From: Xylanimicrobium pachnodae JCM 13526 = NBRC 107786
Lineage (GTDB): Bacteria; Actinomycetota; Actinomycetes; Actinomycetales; Cellulomonadaceae
Length of the DNA stretch: 64,000 nucleotides
Reading direction: 5' to 3'
Assembly (NCBI GenBank): GCA_001592145.1
Contig: BCWJ01000009.1
Span: 82,196-146,195, forward strand
Positions within the stretch are counted from its first letter, which is position 1; the number at the start of each line of letters is the position of its first letter. The position numbers were made by a program, and so were the translations under genes. Below, piece by piece: positions 58,570 through 64,000 of the stretch. The notes beneath the pieces are model-generated. The model saw only the letters and a program-made list of their open reading frames with translations, was not told the origin of the DNA and did not search any database.

Positions 58570-59865
58570 TCACGCGAACGCGCGCCCCTCGCCGCGGTAG
58601 GTGGGCACGACGTCGACCACCTCGTCGCCGCGCACCAGGTGCACCCGCGTGAACCGTTCCATGAGCTCGCCGGCCTTGGCGTGCCGGAACCACACCCGGT
58701 CCCCCACCCGCAGCGGCTCGCCCCCGTGGCGGCGCAGCGGCGTCTGCACCTCACCCGCCCCCTCCCGCCCGGTGAGCGCCCAGCCGGGCGTGACGGGCCG
58801 CGGCAGCCGCGAGCGCCCCGCCGCCCCTGAGGCCGGATAGCCGCCCGCGTACGCGGTGGCCCAGCCGTCGCCCGGGATGCGCACCACGTCCAGGCCGAAG
58901 AACGCGGCGGGCCGGGGCGCGAACGCGCGGTACCCGTCGAACGTGGCCGGCACGTACAGCCCGGACCCCGCGGTCACCTCGGTGACGTGCGGCGCCGCGG
59001 CGGAGACCTCGAGCGACCCGGTGCCACCCGCGTTGACCAGTGCGGGTTCGTGCCCCACGGCGTCCCGCACGGCGGCGACCACGGCGGCGCGGCGGCCCAC
59101 GAGCTCGCGGGCCGACGCACGCTTCATGGCCCGCACCACCGGCGAGGCGTCGGGGATGCCGGCGATCTGCGCCTCGTACGTCATCAGCCCCCGCAGGGTG
59201 ACGCCGGGGGTGCGCGCGACGCGAGCGGCCAGCCGCGCGACGTCCGCCGGGTCGTGCAGCGGCGAGCGGCGGGTGCCCGCGTGGAACGTCAGCGCGCGCC
59301 GGCCGACGCCGAACCGCAGCCGCCACGACGCGTCCACGTCCAGGCACACCTGGACCGGGGGAACGGCGTCGTCGGCACCGGGGAGGGCGGCACCGGGGAG
59401 GGCGGCACCGGGGAGGGCGGCACCGGGGAGGGCGGCACCGGGGAGGGCGACGCCGAGGGCAGCGGCGTCGCGCAGCGACTCCTCGACCAGGGCGAGCTGG
59501 GCTTCGTCGTCGACCATCACGGTGATCGCGGCCCGGGCGCGCGGGTCGCGCACCAGGGCGGCGAGAGCCTCCCGGTCCACGCTCGGGTACCCGACCAACA
59601 GATCCCGCGCGCCGTGCCCGACGTGCCACAGGGCCTCGGCGAGCGACGTCGTCATGATGCCCGTGAACCCGGCGGCGAGCGCGCGGTCCACCAGGGCCCG
59701 CACGCGGACCGACTTGGCCGCGAGGCGCACGGGGGTGCCGCCCGCACGTCGCAGCAGGTCGGCGGCGTTGGCGTCGAACCGGTCCAGGTCGACGACGGCC
59801 ACCGGACCGGGCACGCCCCCGGTGGCGCGCGTCAGGCGGCGGGTGAGAGCTTCGGCGGTCTCCAT
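58570..59865 (-). CDS. Alanine-racemase-like PLP enzyme (amino acid deaminase/aldolase family)
   Basis: A 431-residue PLP protein of the D-threonine aldolase/alanine racemase N-terminal fold. [20 protein letters not shown] and [13 protein letters not shown] (PLP Lys) begin the barrel; [10 protein letters not shown] and [15 protein letters not shown] are further cofactor segments; [19 protein letters not shown] closes the second domain. Annotated relatives are D-amino-acid deaminases or aldolases; the substrate is uncertain. Residues near 140-165 hold five ALPGA units encoded by a perfect 15-base tandem repeat. It is divergent from the FAD oxidase across 73 bases. Confidence 0.82.
   Translation of the reverse strand: METAEALTRRLTRATGGVPGPVAVVDLDRFDANAADLLRRAGGTPVRLAAKSVRVRALVDRALAAGFTGIMTTSLAEALWHVGHGARDLLVGYPSVDREALAALVRDPRARAAITVMVDDEAQLALVEESLRDAAALGVALPGAALPGAALPGAALPGAALPGADDAVPPVQVCLDVDASWRLRFGVGRRALTFHAGTRRSPLHDPADVARLAARVARTPGVTLRGLMTYEAQIAGIPDASPVVRAMKRASARELVGRRAAVVAAVRDAVGHEPALVNAGGTGSLEVSAAAPHVTEVTAGSGLYVPATFDGYRAFAPRPAAFFGLDVVRIPGDGWATAYAGGYPASGAAGRSRLPRPVTPGWALTGREGAGEVQTPLRRHGGEPLRVGDRVWFRHAKAGELMERFTRVHLVRGDEVVDVVPTYRGEGRAFA
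59376..59450. repeat. Five tandem 15-bp repeats within the PLP enzyme gene
   Basis: CACCGGGGAGGGCGG occurs five times in a row (the last copy differs in its final base). In frame, each unit encodes one ALPGA pentapeptide on the minus strand, so copy-number change would not shift the frame. Confidence 0.95.
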
Positions 59866-59938
59866 GCCGGGAACGCTACCGGGCCAGGATCCTCGGCCGC
59901 CCGGACCACGGCCCCTGGCCTGTGCCAGACTCGACGGC

Positions 59939-61360
59939 ATGGCCGACACCGTCGTGGGAACGTCCCCCATCACCGTCCCCGCCTGGGAGAACTGGGCGCG
60001 CACCGTCGCCGCACGGCCCGCACGCACGGCCTCACCGGAGTCGGAGGACGAGGTGGCGTCCCTGGTCGCGGGCGCAGCGGCAGACGGCCTGCGGGTGCGG
60101 GCGCGCGGCTCCGGCCACTCCTTCACCCCCGCGGCGGTGACCGACGGCCTGCTGCTCGACCTGGCCGGGCTCAGCGGGCTGACCACCGTGCGCCGCCGGC
60201 CCGACGGCACCGCCCGCGTCACGGTGCGCGCGGGCACCCCCCTGTTCCACCTGCACCACCTGCTCGCGGCCCGCGGGCTCGCCATGACGAACCTGGGCGA
60301 CATCGACAAGCAGACGATCTCCGGGGCGATCTCGACCGGGACGCACGGCACCGGCCTGCGGTTCGGCGGGCTCGCCACCCAGGTCTGCGGCGTCCGGGTG
60401 GTGACCGCGGACGGCGTCGTGCGCGAGGTCGGGGTGGACGACGCGTCCGGCACCCCGGAGCGGGAGCTCTTCGAGCTCGCCCGGCTGGGTCTCGGCACGG
60501 CAGGCGTGCTCACCGCGGTCACGATCGAGGCGGTGCCGGCCTTCTGGCTGCGATCCACCGAACGTCCCGAACGCCTCGGCGAGTTCCTCGAGGACCCCGA
60601 CGCCTTCGCACGCTCCGCGGACCACGCGGAGCTCTACTGGTTCCCCGGCACCCACCGCATCCAGGCGATCCGCAACGTGCGGCTGCCCGCGGACGAGGCC
60701 GCCCAGTGGGGTACCGACCGGTCCGGCCTCAAGGGCCGGCTGCGCCAGCTGCGCCAGGAGGCACGGGGGCTCGTGGACGACGAGCTGGTCACCAACGGCG
60801 TGTTCGAGGTGGCCTGCCGGCTGTGCACGGCCGCGCCGATCCTGACCCCGGGGGTCAACCGCTTCGCCAGCAAGGCGCTCGCGGCCCGCGAGACCGTGGC
60901 GCCGTCGTACCGCGTCTTCTGCCACAAGCGCCGGGTGCGCTTCCGGGAGATGGAGTACGCGCTGCCGCGTGAGGCCGTCGGCGACGTGGTGCGGGAGCTG
61001 GCCGACTGGCACCATCGCAGCGGCGAACCGGTGGCGTTCCCCGTCGAGGTCCGCTTCGCCGCACCCGACGACCTGTGGCTGTCCACGTCCCGCGGCCGGG
61101 ACACGGCGTACGTCGCCGTCCACCAGTACCAGCGCATGCCGCACCGCCGGTGGTTCGACGCCGCCGAGCGCATCTTCGTGGCGGCGCAGGGGCGACCGCA
61201 CTGGGGCAAGCTGCACCACCGCACGGCCCAGGACCTGGCCGAGCACTACCCGCTCGGCGACGTCGCCCGGGTGCGCCGTGCCGTGGACCCGGACGGGGTG
61301 TTCACGAACTCCTACGCGGACGCCGTGTTGGGCACCGGCTCGGCGGGCACCGTCAGATAG
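59939..61360 (+). CDS. FAD-dependent sugar-lactone oxidase (D-arabinono-1,4-lactone oxidase family)
   Basis: A 473-residue flavoenzyme of the VAO/ALO family. The FAD domain has GSGHSFTPAA, where the His normally carries covalent FAD, and TISGAISTGTHGTG. The ALO domain ends with RPHWGKLHHR, containing the HWxK motif of aldonolactone and alditol oxidases. No signal peptide or membrane segment. The ATG lies 8 bases after CAGACT (59925-59930), so it is probably leaderless. Its 3' end overlaps the convergent tetR gene by 49 bases. Substrate unproved; xylitol, sorbitol or a lactone are all possible. Confidence 0.88.
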   Translation: MADTVVGTSPITVPAWENWARTVAARPARTASPESEDEVASLVAGAAADGLRVRARGSGHSFTPAAVTDGLLLDLAGLSGLTTVRRRPDGTARVTVRAGTPLFHLHHLLAARGLAMTNLGDIDKQTISGAISTGTHGTGLRFGGLATQVCGVRVVTADGVVREVGVDDASGTPERELFELARLGLGTAGVLTAVTIEAVPAFWLRSTERPERLGEFLEDPDAFARSADHAELYWFPGTHRIQAIRNVRLPADEAAQWGTDRSGLKGRLRQLRQEARGLVDDELVTNGVFEVACRLCTAAPILTPGVNRFASKALAARETVAPSYRVFCHKRRVRFREMEYALPREAVGDVVRELADWHHRSGEPVAFPVEVRFAAPDDLWLSTSRGRDTAYVAVHQYQRMPHRRWFDAAERIFVAAQGRPHWGKLHHRTAQDLAEHYPLGDVARVRRAVDPDGVFTNSYADAVLGTGSAGTVR

Positions 61361-61944
61361 TTCAGGATCAGGTCCCCCAGCGCGGTGAACCCCTCCACGG
61401 CACGGTCGTCGTCCTCGTCCACCAGCCACGCGAGCTCGACGCCGTCGATGAGCACGGTGATGATGCGGGCCAGCACGGCGACGTCCACGCTGTAGCGCAC
61501 CCCGGTCGCCGCCTCGAGGGATCGTGCGAGCTGCTCCGCCATCGCGACCGACTGGGTCAGCTGGATGCGCGCGGCAGGCCTCAGCGTCTCCGACCGCGCA
61601 CCCGCGGTGGCGATCTCCAGCAGGAGGAGCCGCACCTGGCGGTGCCTCTTCAGGGAGTCGAGGAGCACGGGCGCCAGCCGGCGCAGCAGGTCGGCGGCGT
61701 CCAGGCCGGCGCCCCGCGCGATCTCGTCGCGCAGGTGCTCATACGTCTCGATGCTGATCGAGCGGCTCATCGCGTCGAGCAGGTCCGTCTTGTCGTGGAA
61801 GCAGTAGTGCACCGTCCCCAGCGAGACACCCGCCTCCGCGGCGACGCCCCGCACGGTCACCGACTCCACGCCGGAGCGCGCGGCGACGCGCAGCGCTGCG
61901 TCGACCAGCTGGGCGCGCCGTTCCGCCAGCGGCTTACGGTTCAT
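61312..61944 (-). CDS. TetR/AcrR family regulator
   Basis: A 210-residue repressor-type protein. The helix-turn-helix domain covers residues 10-55 (SVTVRGVAAEAGVSLGTVHYCFHDKTDLL). The ligand domain is helical and ordinary. The ATG shares one base with the ispF stop (TGATG), so it is translated as the third gene after ispD-ispF. It overlaps the end of the FAD oxidase gene on the other strand by 49 bases. Regulating either neighbour is possible but not shown. Confidence 0.88.
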   Translation of the reverse strand: MNRKPLAERRAQLVDAALRVAARSGVESVTVRGVAAEAGVSLGTVHYCFHDKTDLLDAMSRSISIETYEHLRDEIARGAGLDAADLLRRLAPVLLDSLKRHRQVRLLLLEIATAGARSETLRPAARIQLTQSVAMAEQLARSLEAATGVRYSVDVAVLARIITVLIDGVELAWLVDEDDDRAVEGFTALGDLILNYLTVPAEPVPNTASA

Positions 61945-62459
61945 CAGCCCGGCTCGTCCCCAGCACCGGCGGCGGTGGGCACCACGAGTGCGGTGGCGAT
62001 CGCGGCGACTCCCTCGCCCCGGCCCGTCAGACCCAGGCCGTCCGTGGTGGTGGCGCTCAGCGAGACGGGCGCCCCGGCAGCCGCGCTCAACGCATGGACC
62101 GCCTCGTCGCGCCGCGAACCGACCGCGGGCCGGTTGGCGATCACCTGAACGGCCACGTTGCCGATCTCGAACCCGGCCGCCCGCACCCGGCGCGCGGCCT
62201 CGGCCAGCAGCCGCGTGCCGGAGGCGCCGGCCCACTCGGGTTCATGCGTGCCGAAGTTGGCGCCCAGGTCGCCCAGGCCGGCTGCCGAGAACAGCGCGTC
62301 GGCCGCCGCGTGGGCCACGACGTCGGCGTCGGAGTGCCCGGCCAGGCCGTGCTCGCCGGGCCAGCACAGCCCGGCCAGCCACAGCTCGCGACCCGAGTCC
62401 GGGTCTGCGTACGCGTGCACGTCCACGCCGACGCCGGTGCGCGGCAGCGGGGTGCTCAC
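61944..62459 (-). CDS. ispF: 2-C-methyl-D-erythritol 2,4-cyclodiphosphate synthase
   Basis: MEP-pathway enzyme that makes the cyclic diphosphate on the way to isopentenyl diphosphate, the source of menaquinone side chains. The 171-residue protein has the metal ligands Asp13 and His15 (GVDVHAYA), [16 protein letters not shown], and [15 protein letters not shown] at the C terminus. The GTG overlaps the ispD stop, the standard ispD-ispF junction. Confidence 0.95.
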   Translation of the reverse strand: MSTPLPRTGVGVDVHAYADPDSGRELWLAGLCWPGEHGLAGHSDADVVAHAAADALFSAAGLGDLGANFGTHEPEWAGASGTRLLAEAARRVRAAGFEIGNVAVQVIANRPAVGSRRDEAVHALSAAAGAPVSLSATTTDGLGLTGRGEGVAAIATALVVPTAAGAGDEPG

Positions 62460-63202
62460 GCCGGGATCCCCGCGTAGCGTTCGGCCAGGACCAGGTCCCA
62501 CTCCGTGGTGATCTTCCACGCCGCCTCCTCGCCGTCGACCACCACCACGGGTTCGCCGAGCGCCTCCACGAGCGCCGCGTCATCGGTGGCGCCTCCCGTC
62601 ACCGCGGCGGCGTGGGCGCGGGCGAGCAGGTCGCGTTCGAAGCCCTGCGGTGTCTGCACGGCGCGCAGCGTCGACCGGTCCGGCGTCGCGACAACGCTCG
62701 CGACGCCGTCGGGACTGCGCAGGGGACCATCGGTGCCTGTGCTGGGCGGGCCGGACACGATCTTGACGGTATCAACGACCGGCAGACCCGGCACGACGGC
62801 GCGGTGCCCGGCGCGCACCGCCGTCACCACGCGCCGCACCAGCTCCGGGGAGGCGAAGGGCCGGGCGGCGTCGTGCACCAGGACGACGTCCGCGTCCGGG
62901 GCGACGACCGCGACGAGCGCGAGCCCCGCGGCCACCGACTCCTGGCGGGTGCCGCCCCCGGCGGTGACCCGGACCGGGACCGTGACCCCCGCATCGGTGG
63001 CCGTGGCCGCGCACATCACGTCGACGATGCCGGCCGGGGACGTGATCACGATCGCGTCGACGACGCCGGAGGCGGCCAGCCTCCGGGCCGCGTGGACGAC
63101 CAGCGAGGCGCCGGCGATCTCGACCAACGCCTTGGGCGCCGCACGGCCCAGGCGGGTGCCGGCGCCCGCGGCGGTGAGGATCGCGACTGTCTTACCTGCC
63201 AC
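62456..63202 (-). CDS. ispD: 2-C-methyl-D-erythritol 4-phosphate cytidylyltransferase
   Basis: Third step of the MEP pathway. The 248-residue protein has the nucleotide loop [28 protein letters not shown] and [10 protein letters not shown]. Start choice: the GTG at 63202 follows a GCAGGGG ribosome site by 8 bases, whereas GTG at 63223 sits at the foot of the carD terminator with none. It is coupled to ispF. In many actinobacteria carD, ispD and ispF are neighbours, as here. Confidence 0.94.
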   Translation of the reverse strand: MAGKTVAILTAAGAGTRLGRAAPKALVEIAGASLVVHAARRLAASGVVDAIVITSPAGIVDVMCAATATDAGVTVPVRVTAGGGTRQESVAAGLALVAVVAPDADVVLVHDAARPFASPELVRRVVTAVRAGHRAVVPGLPVVDTVKIVSGPPSTGTDGPLRSPDGVASVVATPDRSTLRAVQTPQGFERDLLARAHAAAVTGGATDDAALVEALGEPVVVVDGEEAAWKITTEWDLVLAERYAGIPA

Positions 63203-63228
63203 CGGGACCACCCCTGCCTGCACAAACG

Positions 63229-63260
63229 ACGCAGCCTCCGCCGTAGGGCGGAGGCTGCGT
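63229..63260 (-). terminator. Terminator between carD and ispD
   Basis: ACGCAGCCTCCGCC (63229-63242) and its exact complement (63247-63260) make a perfect 14-base stem with a four-base loop. On the minus strand it is followed by CGTTTG. It should end most carD transcripts, leaving ispD to readthrough or a promoter within the carD tail. Confidence 0.85.
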
Positions 63261-63299
63261 CACGATCTGCTCGTCATCGACTCGTTCGAGGCGACCAGC

Positions 63300-63782
63300 T
63301 CACGAGGCCAGAACCTCGTCGAGGATCGCCTCGGCCTTGTCCTCTTCCGTGTGCTCGGCCAGCGCGAGCTCGGAGACCAGGATCTGGCGTGCCTTGGAGA
63401 GCATGCGCTTCTCACCGGCGGAAAGACCACGGTCGGCGTCGCGGCGCGACAGGTCGCGGACGACCTCGGCCACCTTGATGACGTCACCTGACGCGAGCTT
63501 CTCCAGGTTGGCCTTGTACCGGCGCGACCAGTTGGTCGGCTCCTCGGTGTATGGCGCGCGCAGCACCTCGAACACCCGGTCCAGGCCCTGCTGGTCGACC
63601 ACGTCACGCACGCCCACGAGGTCGACATTCTCCGCCGGGACCTCGATGGTCAGGTCACCCTGCGCGACCTTCAGCTTGAGATACATCTTCTCTTCGCCAC
63701 GGATCTTGCGAACCTTGATCTCCTCGATCAAAGCGGCACCGTGATGCGGGTAGACAACCGTCTCGCCTACTTCGAAAGTCAT
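63300..63782 (-). CDS. carD: CarD-type RNA polymerase-binding transcription regulator
   Basis: Global regulator that binds the RNA polymerase beta subunit and steadies the open promoter complex, notably at rRNA promoters. The 160-residue protein has the N-terminal polymerase-interacting domain ([20 protein letters not shown]) and a helical DNA-binding domain with the key Trp at 85 ([18 protein letters not shown]). The ATG at 63782 follows AAAGGGGACA. It is a separate unit from ispD because of the perfect terminator. Confidence 0.96.
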   Translation of the reverse strand: MTFEVGETVVYPHHGAALIEEIKVRKIRGEEKMYLKLKVAQGDLTIEVPAENVDLVGVRDVVDQQGLDRVFEVLRAPYTEEPTNWSRRYKANLEKLASGDVIKVAEVVRDLSRRDADRGLSAGEKRMLSKARQILVSELALAEHTEEDKAEAILDEVLAS

Positions 63783-63810
63783 CTGTAGGTGTCCCCTTTC
63801 CCAACGGCCG

Positions 63811-63816
63811 AGTCTA
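63811..63816 (-). promoter_or_regulatory. carD -10 box
   Basis: On the minus strand, TAGACT within GTGATAGACT, about 28 bases before the carD ATG. The remaining 184 bases to the window edge show no gene I can support. Confidence 0.5.
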
Positions 63817-64000
63817 TCACGGGGAGGGTGGCAGCCCACCAGAGGTGCGGGCCGACCGCCGCGCGCCTGCGACCGTCCGCGCAGGTCAGGAAGCCGCCCG
63901 AGTTCGCCCCTGTCCTCCTGTGCACCTCTCGGGCGCCCACGGACCACCCCGCCCACGGGCCGGACGCCGCGTCGACCGGGGGCCGCCGGTGGTCGAGCCC

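Overview
This window is high-G+C actinobacterial chromosome. The gene content (menaquinone rather than ubiquinone synthesis, type I NADH dehydrogenase, CarD, WXG100 protein, bacterial XPB helicase, a trehalose synthase/phosphatase fusion, a solo MsiK/UgpC-type sugar ATPase and a GH1 beta-glucosidase) fits Micrococcales. A relative of Cellulomonadaceae or Promicromonosporaceae is my inference, not a demonstrated placement. It reads as ordinary core chromosome: I see no prophage, insertion sequence, CRISPR array, rRNA operon or replication origin. There is one tRNA gene (Thr, TGT), followed directly by a small HNH gene of lower G+C. No stretch longer than 300 bases lacks a gene.

Layout. 1-6913 (minus): nuoA-B-C-D-E-F and a partial nuoG that runs off the left edge; most junctions overlap by 1-4 bases. 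6973-10732: a menaquinone-reductase-like flavoprotein, menG and divergent menF. 10774-15111: a MATE exporter, a DUF6230/DUF6114 envelope gene pair and a divergent TetR regulator. 15144-21245: an HtrA-type protease, menD-menC and divergent menB. 21335-24357: an NCS2 purine permease and a polyprenyl glycosylphosphotransferase. 24600-29170: DUF2530 protein, sacsin-like ATPase, DUF3027 protein and cold-shock protein. 29402-37024: helicase-associated protein, XPB helicase, TPM-domain protein, PspA and NYN-domain protein. 37089-40678: two-component system, HD-type protein, WXG100 protein. 40760-45791: groEL with two CIRCE elements, LytR_C protein, DUF3263 protein, ung, SGNH hydrolase and an amphipathic repeat protein. 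45852-49355: HNH protein, tRNA-Thr, DsbA-like thioredoxin and a Ser/Thr kinase. 49475-54581: otsAB fusion, MsiK-like ATPase, DUF4032 protein. 54585-61360: GH1-rlmB, cysS, an alanine-racemase-like enzyme and a sugar-lactone-type FAD oxidase. 61312-63782: ispD-ispF-tetR and carD.

How it works together. The left third is respiration: complex I passes electrons to menaquinone, and most menaquinone genes lie within 22 kb of nuo in three separate transcription units (menA and menE are not seen). Two of these units, menB and the reductase-like gene, carry CRP/GlxR-type palindromes whose centres lie 46.5 bases upstream of the chosen start codons, which suggests shared control. The middle is envelope and protein stress (HtrA, TPM-PspA, GroEL, sacsin-like ATPase, DsbA). 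The right side combines trehalose and sugar uptake, translation functions and isoprenoid precursor synthesis.

Many genes start 6-8 bases after a TAnnnT or CAGAnT -10 box and are probably leaderless; several start choices rest on this. An unexpected pattern is short direct repeats spanning the stop codons of four genes (MATE, sacsin-like, XPB, TPM).
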